From Pseudomonas sp. B21-028 (GTDB taxonomy: Bacteria > Pseudomonadota > Gammaproteobacteria > Pseudomonadales > Pseudomonadaceae), in assembly GCF_024749045.1 (NCBI RefSeq), contig NZ_CP087184.1, forward strand, positions 2,852,001 through 2,916,000: a stretch of 64,000 bases of DNA, read 5' to 3'. The notes below the pieces were generated by a model. That model did not search any database, was not told the origin of the DNA, and was given only the letters and a program-made list of their open reading frames with translations. Of this stretch, positions 25,452 through 34,432 are shown in pieces. A program made the translations under genes and the position numbers. How positions within the stretch are numbered: the stretch's first letter is position 1; each line of letters begins with the position of its first letter.

Positions 25452-26621
25452 ATGAAAAAGCCAAATCCGCTTCTCGAAGACCTCAAGCCCATCCTGCCGG
25501 CCATTGCCGCCAATGCCTTCCAGGCGGAACAGGACCGTAGCGTTCCGGCCGAGAATATCGCCTTGCTCAAGGGCATCGGCATGCACCGGGCGTTCCTGCC
25601 GAAGAAATACGGCGGCATGGAGATTTCCCTGCCGCAGTTTGCCGATTGCATCGCTCTGCTGGCCGGCGCCTGTGCCAGCACGGCCTGGGCCATGAGCCTG
25701 CTGTGCACCCACAGCCATCAGTTGGCGATGTTCCCGGCCAAGACCCAGGAAGAAGTCTGGGGCGATGATCCCGATGCCACCGCCAGCAGCAGCATCGCAC
25801 CGTTCGGTCGCACCGAGGAGGTCGAAGGCGGTGTGATGTTCAGCGGTGAAATGGGCTGGAGTAGCGGTTGCGACCACGCCGAGTGGGCGATTGTCGGGTT
25901 TCGGCGCAAGAACGCCGAAGGCACCCAGGACTATTGCTTCGCGGTACTGCCTCGAAGCGATTACGCCATTCGCGATGACTGGTTCGCGGTGGGCATGCGC
26001 GGCAGCGGCAGCAAGACGTTGATCATCGACAACGCGTTCGTGCCGGAACACCGGATCCAGAAAGCCAAGGACATGATGGAAGGCAAGTCCGGCGGCTTCG
26101 GCTTGTACCCCGACAGCAAGATTTTCTACTCGCCGTATCGGCCGTACTTCGCCAGTGGCTTTTCCACCGTCAGCCTGGGCGTGGCCGAACGCATGCTCGA
26201 AGTATTCCGTGAGAAAACCCGCAACCGCGTGCGCGCCTACACCGGTGCGGCAGTGGGGGCGGCCACCCCGGCGCTGATGCGCCTGGCCGAGTCCACCCAC
26301 CAGGTGGCGGCGGCCCGGGCCTTCCTCGAAAAAACCTGGCAGGAGCACGCCGAGCACAGCGAACGCCATGAATACCCGAGCCGGGAAACCCTGGCGTTCT
26401 GGCGGACCAACCAGGGCTACGCCACCAAGATGTGCATCCAGGCGGTGGACCGGCTGATGGAGGCAGCCGGTGGTGGTGCCTGGTTCGAGACCAACGAACT
26501 GCAACGGCTGTTCCGCGATGCACACCTCACGGGCGCCCATGCCTACACCGACTACGACGTTTGCGCGCAGATCCTCGGACGCGAACTGATGGGCCTGGAG
26601 CCCGACCCCACCATGGTGTGA
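25452..26621 (+). CDS. 4-hydroxyphenylacetate 3-monooxygenase, oxygenase component (C2 type)
   Basis: Protein of 389 residues of the acyl-CoA dehydrogenase fold (group D flavin monooxygenases). Seen are FADCIALLAGACASTAWAMS, MGWSSGCDHAEWAIVGF, FAVGMRGSGSKTLIIDNAFV and LMEAAGGGAWFETNELQRLF. It would use reduced flavin made by the next gene to turn 4-hydroxyphenylacetate into 3,4-dihydroxyphenylacetate. It resembles the C2 component of Acinetobacter baumannii HPAH rather than E. coli HpaB. The 72-bp gap to the reductase gene and the hpa genes downstream support the role. Confidence 0.82.
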   Translation: MKKPNPLLEDLKPILPAIAANAFQAEQDRSVPAENIALLKGIGMHRAFLPKKYGGMEISLPQFADCIALLAGACASTAWAMSLLCTHSHQLAMFPAKTQEEVWGDDPDATASSSIAPFGRTEEVEGGVMFSGEMGWSSGCDHAEWAIVGFRRKNAEGTQDYCFAVLPRSDYAIRDDWFAVGMRGSGSKTLIIDNAFVPEHRIQKAKDMMEGKSGGFGLYPDSKIFYSPYRPYFASGFSTVSLGVAERMLEVFREKTRNRVRAYTGAAVGAATPALMRLAESTHQVAAARAFLEKTWQEHAEHSERHEYPSRETLAFWRTNQGYATKMCIQAVDRLMEAAGGGAWFETNELQRLFRDAHLTGAHAYTDYDVCAQILGRELMGLEPDPTMV

Positions 26622-26693
26622 CCGCCGGTTCGCCGAGTCCCGCCTCTACAACAATAAATCGAGGCCGTCACCTGAGGCGGCCGGGAGTCTTGC

Positions 26694-27635
26694 ATGTCCA
26701 GTATTTCCGATAGCGCTTTCGATACCCGCGCATTCCGCCGGGCCCTGGGTAACTTTGCCACCGGTGTGACCGTGGTCACCGCCGCGGCTGAGGATGGCCG
26801 CAAGGTCGGCGTGACGGCCAACAGTTTCAACTCGGTGTCCCTGGACCCGCCGCTGATTCTCTGGAGCATCGACAAGCGCTCCAGCAGCCACGGCGTGTTC
26901 GAAGCCGCCAGTCACTTTGCCGTGAACGTATTGGCTGCCGACCAGATCGACCTGTCGAACAACTTCGCCCGGCCCAAGGAAGATCGCTTCGCTGATATCG
27001 AATTCGACAGCGGCGTCGGTGGGGCTCCGGTGTTCGCCGATTGCGCCGCGCGTTTTCACTGTGAAAAATTCCAACAGGTTGATGGCGGTGATCACTGGAT
27101 CATGATCGGCAAGGTCGTGGCCTTCGACGACTTCGGACGCTCGCCGTTGCTCTATCACCAGGGCGCCTATTCGATGGTCCTGCCCCACACGCGCATGACC
27201 CGGCGCGAAGAAGGGCAGCCACCCAGCAGTCACTTCCAGGGGCGTTTGAGCCACAACCTCTACTATCTGATGACCCAGGCATTGCGGGCGTACCAGGCCA
27301 GCTACCAGCCACGGCAACTGTCCACCGGATTGCGCACCAGCGAAGCGCGGATGCTGATGGTGCTGGAGAACGACGCCGGGCTGAACCTGACTGACCTGCA
27401 GCGGGAAGTGGCGATGCCGGTGCGCGAGATCGAAGAGGCCGTGGCCAACCTCAAGCGCAAGGGCCTGGTGAGCGATGACGGTGACCGGGTGCGCCTGACC
27501 GTCAAGGGCATCGACGAAACCGAAGGGCTCTGGGCCATTGCCAGGGAGCAGCAGGACAAGGTGTTCGGCCAGTTTGGCGAGGCTCAGGTGGAGCATTTCA
27601 AGACGGTGCTCAAAGGGGTGATCAAGGGCGCATAG
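26694..27635 (+). CDS. 4-hydroxyphenylacetate 3-monooxygenase, flavin reductase component (C1 type, with MarR-like tail)
   Basis: Protein of 313 residues in two parts. Residues 10-165 are a flavin-reductase domain (RALGNFATGVTVVTAAAEDG, VGVTANSFNSVSLDPPLILW). Residues 180-313 form a MarR-like winged helix (LRTSEARMLMVLENDAGLNL, NLKRKGLVSDDGDRVRLTVK). This fusion is the hallmark of the C1 reductase of A. baumannii HPAH, in which the C-terminal part senses HPA and releases autoinhibition. E. coli HpaC lacks it. GGGAG precedes the ATG at 26694. Confidence 0.85.
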   Translation: MSSISDSAFDTRAFRRALGNFATGVTVVTAAAEDGRKVGVTANSFNSVSLDPPLILWSIDKRSSSHGVFEAASHFAVNVLAADQIDLSNNFARPKEDRFADIEFDSGVGGAPVFADCAARFHCEKFQQVDGGDHWIMIGKVVAFDDFGRSPLLYHQGAYSMVLPHTRMTRREEGQPPSSHFQGRLSHNLYYLMTQALRAYQASYQPRQLSTGLRTSEARMLMVLENDAGLNLTDLQREVAMPVREIEEAVANLKRKGLVSDDGDRVRLTVKGIDETEGLWAIAREQQDKVFGQFGEAQVEHFKTVLKGVIKGA

Positions 27636-27644
27636 AGCAGATCT

Positions 27645-27740
27645 GTGGGAGCAAAGCTTGCTCGCGAATGGGGATGTCGGTCGACAACGATGTTGACTGG
27701 GCCGCCGCTGTCGCGAGCAAGCTTTGCTCCCACAGGCTGG
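27645..27740. repeat. Inverted pair of REP-type palindromes
   Basis: TGTGGGAGCAAAGCTTGCTC at about 27643 faces its inverted copy GAGCAAGCTTTGCTCCCACA ending at about 27736, with a 50-bp spacer. This is a REP doublet between the reductase and hpaR1 genes. It may act as a transcript end. Confidence 0.75.
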
Positions 27741-27807
27741 CCCCACAGCTTTAACGCTCCACGGTTAAATCCCTCGCCACAGTCCATCTGCACTCCGATG
27801 ATGCTAA

Positions 27808-27833
27808 GATTTAGTTAACTCATTAACTAAATC
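27808..27833. promoter_or_regulatory. Candidate HpaR operator before hpaR1
   Basis: GATTTAGTTAA-CTCA-TTAACTAAATC is a perfect 11-bp inverted repeat; its core TAGTTAACTCATTAACTA spans 27812-27829. It ends 20 bp before the MarR-family gene, the usual place for an autoregulatory MarR operator. Related 18-bp cores occur at 18612 and 35941. Confidence 0.7.
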
Positions 27834-27852
27834 TCCTTGGCGATCACTCTCC

Positions 27853-28275
27853 ATGCCCAAACCGCGTCAATCCCTGACCCTGACCCTGCTACAGGCCCGT
27901 GAAGCGGCCATGGGGTTTTTCCGTCCTTCCCTCAATCAACATGGCCTGACCGAGCAGCAATGGCGGGTCATCCGTATCCTCAGCCAGCACGACGAACTGG
28001 AGATCAATCGTCTGGCCGAACTGGCCTGCATCCTCAAGCCCAGCATGACCGGCGTGCTGGTGCGCATGGAGGCAGCGGGCATGGTGGTGCGGCGCAAGGC
28101 CGAGCAGGACCAGCGACGGGTACTGGTGCGCCTGGCGCCCCAGGGGCAGGCGTGCTTCGACTCGATGAGCCAGAGCATGGAAGCCAATTACCAGCGATTG
28201 CAGGAAAAGTTGGGGGAGGAGAAGCTGCAGACGTTGTTGGGGTTGCTGAATGAGTTGAAGGCGGTCAGACGCTGA
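27853..28275 (+). CDS. hpaR: MarR-family repressor HpaR, copy 1
   Basis: Protein of 140 residues, the length of HpaR. QHGLTEQQWRVIRILSQHDE and ACILKPSMTGVLVRMEAAGM form the winged helix, followed by the wing QDQRRVLVRLAPQG. HpaR represses the homoprotocatechuate meta operon and its effector is a pathway aromatic acid. The gene lies between the hydroxylase genes and the convergent hpaI operon. A second copy at 37091, about two thirds identical by eye, lies at the other end of the cluster. This copy carries a strong palindromic operator just upstream. Confidence 0.85.
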   Translation: MPKPRQSLTLTLLQAREAAMGFFRPSLNQHGLTEQQWRVIRILSQHDELEINRLAELACILKPSMTGVLVRMEAAGMVVRRKAEQDQRRVLVRLAPQGQACFDSMSQSMEANYQRLQEKLGEEKLQTLLGLLNELKAVRR

Positions 28276-28296
28276 AAGTTGATTGGTAAGGCATTT

Positions 28297-28459
28297 TGTG
28301 GCGAGGGGATTCAGCGAACCGTCGCACCGCCCCGCTGGGCTGCGCAGCAGCCCCAAGAGAGTCCAACTCTATCTGCCTGATACACCGAGGTGTCAGGTTT
28401 TAGGGCTGCTGCGCAGCCCAGCGGGGCGGTGCGACGGTTCGCTAAATCCCCTCGCCACA
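28297..28459. repeat. Long inverted repeat element with GTGGCGAGGGGAT-type arms
   Basis: Arms of nearly 60 bp (28297-28355 and 28402-28459) begin TGTGGCGAGGGGATT and end AATCCCCTCGCCACA. They include the CCCCGCTGGGCTGCGCAGCA palindrome. The centre holds ACACCGAGGTGTC. An element of the same layout is at 32802-32950. It lies between the convergent hpaR1 and hpaI genes and may double as a terminator. Confidence 0.8.
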
Positions 28460-28476
28460 GAAGTGCTCGACTTGGG

Positions 28477-29274
28477 TCAGTAAACCCCGCCCATCGCTGG
28501 CTTCGGCGCATCCTTGAACGTCGCCGCCAGGCTTTGAAGGCCGCGCATCAGCACGGTCGTGTCCACCCCCACCGCCACGAACGCCGCGCCCAGCTCGATG
28601 TAGCGCCGGGCCAGTTTCTCATCGGCGCTGAGGATCCCGGCGGCCTTGCCGGCCTGGCGAATGCGGGCGATGGCGTCCTCGATGGCCGCTTGTACGTCCG
28701 GATGGCCGGGATTGCCACGAAAACCCATCGACGCGCTCAGGTCCGCCGGCCCGATGAACACACCGTCGACGCCCTCCACGGCGGCGATGGCGTCGAGGTT
28801 GGCCAGGCCCTCGCGGCTTTCGATCTGCACCAGCAGGCACATCTGTTCATCGGCTTTGTCGAGGTAACCGGGAATGCTGTTCCAGCGCGACGCCCGGGCC
28901 AGCGCGCTGCCGACGCCACGGATGCCGCTGGGCGGATAGTGCATGGCGCGCACCAGTTCGCGAGCCTGCCCGGCGCTTTCCACCATAGGCACCAGGAGCG
29001 TCTGCACGCCGAGGTCGAGTACTTGCTTGATCAGCGCGGTGTCGCCGGTCACCGGGCGGATCACCGGCTGACCGGGGTAGGGCGCCACGGCCTGGAGCTG
29101 ACCGAGCAGGGTGCGCACGTCGTTGGGGGCGTGCTCACCGTCGATCAGCAGCCAGTCGAAGCCGGCATTGGCTGCCAGTTCGGCGCAGTAAGTGTCGGCC
29201 AGTCCGAGCCACAGGCCAATCTGCGCCTCGCCACTTTTCAGGTGTTGTTTGAAGGTGTTGATCGGCATGTCCAT
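28477..29274 (-). CDS. hpaI: 4-hydroxy-2-oxoheptane-1,7-dioate aldolase
   Basis: Class II (metal) aldolase of 265 residues of the HpcH/HpaI family. [33 protein letters not shown], the metal-site Glu of [16 protein letters not shown] and [18 protein letters not shown] are seen. It cleaves the last homoprotocatechuate intermediate into pyruvate and succinic semialdehyde in the cytoplasm. AAGGA precedes the ATG at 29274. It is the last gene of the hpaD-F-X-H-I minus-strand set, 18 bp after hpaH. Confidence 0.9.
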   Translation of the reverse strand: MDMPINTFKQHLKSGEAQIGLWLGLADTYCAELAANAGFDWLLIDGEHAPNDVRTLLGQLQAVAPYPGQPVIRPVTGDTALIKQVLDLGVQTLLVPMVESAGQARELVRAMHYPPSGIRGVGSALARASRWNSIPGYLDKADEQMCLLVQIESREGLANLDAIAAVEGVDGVFIGPADLSASMGFRGNPGHPDVQAAIEDAIARIRQAGKAAGILSADEKLARRYIELGAAFVAVGVDTTVLMRGLQSLAATFKDAPKPAMGGVY

Positions 29275-29292
29275 TGGGCAGTCCTTGAGCAG

Positions 29293-30096
29293 TCAGACGA
29301 AACGGCAGGCGATGGAACCGAGCATGTCGTAGTCGACATGGAAGGTATCGCCCGGGTTGGCCGCCACCGGGCGGGTGAAGGAGCCGCCGAGGATGACCTG
29401 CCCCGGTTGCAGGGTGACGTCATAGGCCGCCAGCTTGTTCGCCAGCCAGGCCACGCCTTTGGCCGGGTGATTGAGCACCGCCGCCGAAACGCCGGACTCT
29501 TCGATCACGCCGTTGCGGTAGAGCACCGCCGGCACTTTGCGCAGGTCGATCTCGGTGGGGCGCACCGCACGACCGCCCATGACCACACCGGCATTGGCCG
29601 CGTTGTCCGAGATGGTGTCGAAGACTTTGCGGGTGGCCTTGGTCTGCGGGTCGACCTGCTGGATCCGTGCATCGATGATTTCCAGCGCCGGAATCACCCA
29701 TTCGGTCGCGTCCAGTACGTCGAACACCGTCACGTTCGGGCCTTTCAACGGTTTGCCGAGAATGAACGCCAGTTCCACTTCTACCCGCGGGACGATGAAG
29801 CGCTCGAAGGGAATGTCGGTGCCTTCGTCGAAGAACATGTCGTCCAGCAGCGCGCCGTAGTCCGGCTCGGTGATGTTCGAAGAGACTTGCATGGCCCGGG
29901 AGGTCAGGCCGATCTTGTGGCCGACCAGTTTGCGGCCGTCCTTGATCTTTTGCGCCACCCAGGCGCGCTGGATGGCATAGGCGTCATCGAGGGTGATCTG
30001 CGGGTGATCAAGGGAAAACTGTCGCACCTGTTCCCGTGAACGCTCGGCATGGTCGAGGCGGGCGGCGGCTTGTTGGATGAGGCTTTGATCGAGCAT
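29293..30096 (-). CDS. hpaH: 2-oxo-hept-4-ene-1,7-dioate hydratase
   Basis: Hydratase of 267 residues, FAH-like fold. [40 protein letters not shown], the metal-binding acid cluster in [20 protein letters not shown], and [20 protein letters not shown]. It hydrates 2-oxohept-4-ene-1,7-dioate to the HpaI substrate. It sits 10 bp after hpaX and 18 bp before hpaI on the same strand, an intact operon position. Confidence 0.9.
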   Translation of the reverse strand: MLDQSLIQQAAARLDHAERSREQVRQFSLDHPQITLDDAYAIQRAWVAQKIKDGRKLVGHKIGLTSRAMQVSSNITEPDYGALLDDMFFDEGTDIPFERFIVPRVEVELAFILGKPLKGPNVTVFDVLDATEWVIPALEIIDARIQQVDPQTKATRKVFDTISDNAANAGVVMGGRAVRPTEIDLRKVPAVLYRNGVIEESGVSAAVLNHPAKGVAWLANKLAAYDVTLQPGQVILGGSFTRPVAANPGDTFHVDYDMLGSIACRFV

Positions 30097-30106
30097 GACA
30101 AGGTCC

Positions 30107-31411
30107 CTATTGAGGATTGACGACGGCAGCCCGGGTGCGCAGCACCAGCAGGCCGCCCAGGGTGATAAACAGCGCCAGGACGTAAAGGGCCAGGCTGGCG
30201 CTCTGGGTGGTGTCCCGCATCCAGCCGATGAGGTAGGGCGCGAAGAATGAGGCGATGCTGCCGAAGGAACTGATCAGGGCAATTCCGGCGGCCTGGGTGT
30301 TGTTGGAAAGAAAGGCGGGTGGCAATTGCCAGAACATCGGCAACGCTGCGCTGGCACCCATGCCGGCGACAATCAGGCCACCGAGCACCAGCGTCGGGTT
30401 GCCGGGAGAGAGCCCGGCGATGGCAATGCCGGCTGCCGACATCAGCAGCGGCACGCAAAGGTGCCAGCGGCGTTCGCGGTTGCGGTCGGAAGACCGGCCA
30501 CAGCCGATCATGAAAAAGCAGCCCGCCAGGTACGGCACCGCGCTGAGCAAGCCGACCTTGCCATCGCTGCCGATGCCGGCGCCGTGGATCAGGGTGGGCA
30601 TCCAGAAGGCCAGGGTATTCACCGCCAGCATCACGGCGAAGTACACCGCCACCAGCAACCAGACCTGCGGGTTATTGAGGATCGCCGAGAACGAGGTGAT
30701 GGATTTTCGCTGCTCCTCGACACTCAGTTGTTCGCGCAGTTGCTGTTTGGCGTCGGGCGTGAGCCAGTCGACCGTCTCGAAACTGTCCGGCAGGCATTTG
30801 AGCACCACCAGGCCCAGCAGGATCACCGGCAGCCCCTCGAGGACGAACATCCACTGCCAGCCGCGCAAGCCGCCCACGTCGTGGAAGTATTCGAGAATCC
30901 CTCCGGACAACGGCCCGCCGATCACTCCCGCCATCGGCACGGCGATGGCGAACAGCGCGGTCACCTGGGCCCGGCGTCGCGCCGGGTACCAGCGGTTGAG
31001 AAAGACCAGGATGCCCGGGAAGAAACCGGCTTCGGCTACCCCCAGCAGAAAGCGCAACACATAAAAACCGCTGGCGCTTTCAATCAGGAACATGCTGGTG
31101 GACAAGGCCCCCCAGACCACCATCAGCGTGGCGATCCAGCGGCGTGGCCCGACCCGGTCCAGGGCCATGTTGCTGGGTACGCCAAACAGCGCATAGGCGA
31201 TGAAGAACAGGCCGGCACCGAAGCCGTAGACCGTGTCGCTGAACTGCAGGTCGGCGCTCATCTGCATCTTGGCGAAGCCGATGTTGATGCGGTCCAGATG
31301 GGCAAACAGGTAGCAGACCAGCAGCAACGGCATCAGCCGCCAGGTGATCGTGGCGTGGGTGCGGTCGTGCGCGATGGCGCCGGCAGTGCCAGCGGGATTG
31401 GCTGTGCTCAT
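30107..31411 (-). CDS. hpaX: 4-hydroxyphenylacetate permease (MFS)
   Basis: Inner-membrane ACS-family MFS carrier of 434 residues. [20 protein letters not shown] and [20 protein letters not shown] are family signatures; about 12 hydrophobic segments are seen. Its place between hpaF and hpaH fits HpaX, which takes up 4-hydroxyphenylacetate. The ACS fold does not itself prove the substrate. Confidence 0.85.
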   Translation of the reverse strand: MSTANPAGTAGAIAHDRTHATITWRLMPLLLVCYLFAHLDRINIGFAKMQMSADLQFSDTVYGFGAGLFFIAYALFGVPSNMALDRVGPRRWIATLMVVWGALSTSMFLIESASGFYVLRFLLGVAEAGFFPGILVFLNRWYPARRRAQVTALFAIAVPMAGVIGGPLSGGILEYFHDVGGLRGWQWMFVLEGLPVILLGLVVLKCLPDSFETVDWLTPDAKQQLREQLSVEEQRKSITSFSAILNNPQVWLLVAVYFAVMLAVNTLAFWMPTLIHGAGIGSDGKVGLLSAVPYLAGCFFMIGCGRSSDRNRERRWHLCVPLLMSAAGIAIAGLSPGNPTLVLGGLIVAGMGASAALPMFWQLPPAFLSNNTQAAGIALISSFGSIASFFAPYLIGWMRDTTQSASLALYVLALFITLGGLLVLRTRAAVVNPQ

Positions 31412-31459
31412 GATCTTGTACTTTTTGTCAGAGGGCCGATGGGTAACTGTCAGGCGCGC

Positions 31460-31852
31460 TTAGCTCGTCTGGGCCTTGAGGAAGGCGTGGACGTTGTTGG
31501 CCTTGAAGTTGAGTTGCTCGTGCAGTTCGATCATCTCGAACGACAGGGCCAGCAGACGCTGGGCCTGGAGTTCGGCGAAGTGCGCGGTGATCACTTCGAA
31601 GAGTTCCTCCGCGACTTTCTGGCGGGTGGCGAGGTCGCGGCCGTGGCCGACTTTCAGCGTCATGTGCACGAAGGCATAGTCGTGCTTGCCGTCGGCCATG
31701 CGCCAGGTGTCCAGGCGCACCCCACGGCTGCGGATGCCGCCGAGGGGAAACACGCCGCTGTCGCCCAGCAAGGCATGGACTTTTTCAAACAGGCCGGGCA
31801 AGTCGGCCTGTTGTTCGATGTTGTCGGTGTACTCAGCGATGAAGTGCGGCAT
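31460..31852 (-). CDS. hpaF: 5-carboxymethyl-2-hydroxymuconate Delta-isomerase
   Basis: Protein of 130 residues, the CHMI length. The N-terminal Pro after Met (MPHFIAEYTDNI) is the catalytic base of this tautomerase-superfamily enzyme. It also shows RSRGVRLDTWRMADGKHDYA and HMTLKVGHGRDLATRQKVAE. It isomerises the HpaE product to the substrate of HpaG. It lies 24 bp after hpaD. Confidence 0.9.
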   Translation of the reverse strand: MPHFIAEYTDNIEQQADLPGLFEKVHALLGDSGVFPLGGIRSRGVRLDTWRMADGKHDYAFVHMTLKVGHGRDLATRQKVAEELFEVITAHFAELQAQRLLALSFEMIELHEQLNFKANNVHAFLKAQTS

Positions 31853-31876
31853 CGTCGGATCTCCTGCGCAGGCTGT

Positions 31877-32734
31877 TCAAACCGGAAAAATGGCGTTGAT
31901 CTGGCCGGTGCCGGAACTGCCGAACGGCTCGGTGATGATTTCCGCCGGCTTGTCGTAATCCGGCCCACCCAGCAGCCCCAGGAGCATGGCGGTGTCGTGC
32001 ATCTTGCCTTCGCCGAAGCAGTGTTCGGCGTAGTCCGGGAGCATGGCGCAGAATTCCTTCCAGCGACCCTCGCGCCACATCTGGACGACGTGCAGGTCGA
32101 CCTGCTTGTCGAATTCCCGCGTCCAGTTATGGATGTTGGCTTCGGCATTGCGGTCATCGGAGAACCGGTGGGACAGCGAGCCGGACGCCAGCACCAGCAC
32201 CTTGCGGTCGCTTTTTTCGATGGCCCGGCGCACGGCGGCGCCGAAGGTGAAGCTGTCTTGCAGGCGATGCCAGGCACACCAGGCGGCTATCGAGACGACG
32301 TTGAGCTTCTGTTCCGGCGGGACATCCATGTGCATGTAGCGCATGGGCACCAGCGTGCCGTATTCCAGTTCCAGGCTGGGGATGTTGTGGGCCAGGGTGC
32401 GGACATCGGCGGCGTTGGCCTCAGCGGCAATCAGCTCGCCCAGTTCCGGGGCGCCCGAGTACTCGTACTCCATGTTCTTGATGAAGTGCGGCAGCTCGTT
32501 GCTGGTGTAGATGCCCTTGAAATGCTCGCCACTGTTGATGTGATAGGCGCTGTTGACCAGCCAGTGCACATCGAACACCACGGCGGTGTCGGCACCCAGC
32601 TCACGGGCGCGGCGGCCGATTTCCTTGTGCCCGGCAATCGCCGCCGCGCGACAGCCATGGTGCTTGCCGGGCAGCTCCGACAGGTACATCGAGGGAACGT
32701 GGCAGATTTTCGCAGCCAGGACGACTTCGCCCAT
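31877..32734 (-). CDS. hpaD: 3,4-dihydroxyphenylacetate 2,3-dioxygenase
   Basis: Extradiol ring-cleaving dioxygenase of 285 residues of the LigB type. It starts MGEVVLAAKICHVPSMYLSE with an early His, and shows FDVHWLVNSAYHINSGEHFK, VLASGSLSHRFSDDRNAEA and GPDYDKPAEIITEPFGSSGT. It opens the homoprotocatechuate ring with O2 and Fe(II). It is the first gene of hpaDFXHI and is separated from hpaE by a 232-bp gap with a repeat element. Confidence 0.9.
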   Translation of the reverse strand: MGEVVLAAKICHVPSMYLSELPGKHHGCRAAAIAGHKEIGRRARELGADTAVVFDVHWLVNSAYHINSGEHFKGIYTSNELPHFIKNMEYEYSGAPELGELIAAEANAADVRTLAHNIPSLELEYGTLVPMRYMHMDVPPEQKLNVVSIAAWCAWHRLQDSFTFGAAVRRAIEKSDRKVLVLASGSLSHRFSDDRNAEANIHNWTREFDKQVDLHVVQMWREGRWKEFCAMLPDYAEHCFGEGKMHDTAMLLGLLGGPDYDKPAEIITEPFGSSGTGQINAIFPV

Positions 32735-32801
32735 GATGATTCTCCTGAAAAAATTGTTCTTGTTGAGGCTAGGGTCACATTAGGTTGATGAACTACAGCC
32801 T

Positions 32802-32950
32802 TTGTGGCGAGGGGATTTATCCCCGCTGGGGCGCGAAGCGGCCCTGAATCAGTCAACCCCGATCAACCTGACACACCGAGGTGTCTGGTTTGAGGTCTGC
32901 TTCGCAGCCCAGCGGGGCGGTGCGACGTCTCGCTAAATCCCCTCGCCACA
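32802..32950. repeat. Second long inverted repeat element, same family as 28297-28459
   Basis: Starts TGTGGCGAGGGGATTTATC and ends CGCTAAATCCCCTCGCCACA, with imperfect arms and the centre ACACCGAGGTGTC that is also found in the element at 28297. It lies between hpaE and hpaD, splitting the hpa genes into two blocks. Confidence 0.8.
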
Positions 32951-32966
32951 GGGTTCATCGCTGGTT

Positions 32967-34427
32967 TTAGATGCCCCACCTTGGAATGTGATGGCCGCCC
33001 ATGGAAATGCAAACGTTCTTGATCTCGGCAAACACCTCGAAGCTGTACTGTCCACCTTCGCGCCCGGTTCCGGAACCCTTTACGCCGCCGAAAGGCTGGC
33101 GCAGGTCGCGGACGTTCTGGCTGTTGATGAACACCATGCCGGCCTCGATGCCGTGGGCCAGGCGATGGGCCTTGCCGATGTCCTGGGTCCAGATGTACGA
33201 CGCCAGGCCATATTCGGTGTCGTTGGCCAGTTGCAGGGCTTCGGCTTCATCCTTGAACGGGATCAGGCAGACCACCGGGCCGAAGATTTCCTCCTGGGCG
33301 ATGCGCATCTTGTTGTTCACGTCGGCGAACACCGTCGGCTGGATGAACTGGCCGCGACTCAAGTGTGCAGGCAAGTTGGCCGGGCGTTCCAGGCCGCCGG
33401 CCAGCAGGGTGGCGCCTTCTTCGAGGCCGATCCTGATGTAGCCGGTGACTTTGTCATAGTGGGCCTGGGTGATCATCGAGCCGACCTGGGTCTTCGGATC
33501 CTGTGGATCACCGACGATCAGGCGTTTGGCGCGGGCGGCGAATTCGGCGACGAACTGCGGGTAGACGCTTTCCTGGATGAAGATCCGGCTGCCGGCGGTG
33601 CAACGTTCGCCGTTCAGCGAGAAGATCGTGAACAGCGCCGCGTCGAGGGCCCGTTCCAGGTCTGCGTCTTCGAAAATCAGCACCGGCGACTTGCCGCCGA
33701 GCTCCATGGAGTACTTTTTCAACCCGGCGGTCTGCATGATTTTCTTGCCGGTGGCGGTGCCGCCAGTAAAGGAGATCGCCCGCACGTCCGGGTGCCGCAC
33801 CAACGCATCGCCCGCCGTGGCGCCGTAGCCCTGGATTACGTTCAACACGCCGTTGGGAATTCCCGCTTCCACGGCCAGGCGCCCCAGTTCGTTAGCCGTG
33901 AGGGGCGACAGCTCCGACATCTTCAACACGGCGGTGTTGCCCAGAGCCAGGCACGGCGCGGTCTTCCAGGTCGCGGTCATGAACGGCACGTTCCATGGCG
34001 ACACCAGGCCGCAGACACCCACCGGCTGGTACAGGGTGTAATTGAGCATCTGGTCGTCGACCGGGTAGGTGTGGCCGTCCATGCGGGTGCAGACTTCGGC
34101 AAAGAAATCGAAGTTGTGGGAGGCCCGGGGGATCAGCACATTCCGGGTCTGGTGGATCGGCAACCCGGTGTCGAGGGTTTCCAGCTCGGCCAGTTTCGGC
34201 ACGTCCCGGTCGATCAGCTCACCCAGCTTGCGCATCAGCCGGGCGCGTTCCTTGGCGGGGGTGTTGGCCCACTTCGGAAAGGCCTCCTTGGCCGCGGCCA
34301 CGGCCTGTGCGACTTCCTCGGCGCCGCCGCTGGCGACTTCGCCAATGGCTTCACCGGTGGCCGGGTTGTAGTTGACGAAGACGTCTTTGCTTTCGACCTC
34401 ACGGCCGTTGATCCAGTGTTTGATCAT
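32967..34427 (-). CDS. hpaE: 5-carboxymethyl-2-hydroxymuconate semialdehyde dehydrogenase
   Basis: Aldehyde dehydrogenase of 486 residues. The catalytic Cys is in LNGERCTAGSRIFI, the Glu in SMELGGKSPVLIF and the NAD loop is FTGGTATGKKI. The C-terminus has RQPFGGVKGSGTGREGGQYS. It oxidises the ring-cleavage semialdehyde with NAD. The ATG at 34427 (MIKHWINGRE, GAGG 10 bases before) is preferred to a TTG at 34436. It is coupled to hpaG2 upstream. Confidence 0.9.
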   Translation of the reverse strand: MIKHWINGREVESKDVFVNYNPATGEAIGEVASGGAEEVAQAVAAAKEAFPKWANTPAKERARLMRKLGELIDRDVPKLAELETLDTGLPIHQTRNVLIPRASHNFDFFAEVCTRMDGHTYPVDDQMLNYTLYQPVGVCGLVSPWNVPFMTATWKTAPCLALGNTAVLKMSELSPLTANELGRLAVEAGIPNGVLNVIQGYGATAGDALVRHPDVRAISFTGGTATGKKIMQTAGLKKYSMELGGKSPVLIFEDADLERALDAALFTIFSLNGERCTAGSRIFIQESVYPQFVAEFAARAKRLIVGDPQDPKTQVGSMITQAHYDKVTGYIRIGLEEGATLLAGGLERPANLPAHLSRGQFIQPTVFADVNNKMRIAQEEIFGPVVCLIPFKDEAEALQLANDTEYGLASYIWTQDIGKAHRLAHGIEAGMVFINSQNVRDLRQPFGGVKGSGTGREGGQYSFEVFAEIKNVCISMGGHHIPRWGI

Positions 34428-34432
34428 GTTGC

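Noticed and set aside
28390..30039. Plus-strand open frame of 549 codons opposite hpaI and hpaH
   Set aside because: Shadow of the GC-rich third positions of hpaI/hpaH. Its start lies inside a repeat element.
30326..32788. Plus-strand open frame of 820 codons opposite hpaX-hpaF-hpaD
   Set aside because: It is antisense to three well supported hpa genes in sequence and has no recognisable motif or ribosome binding site.
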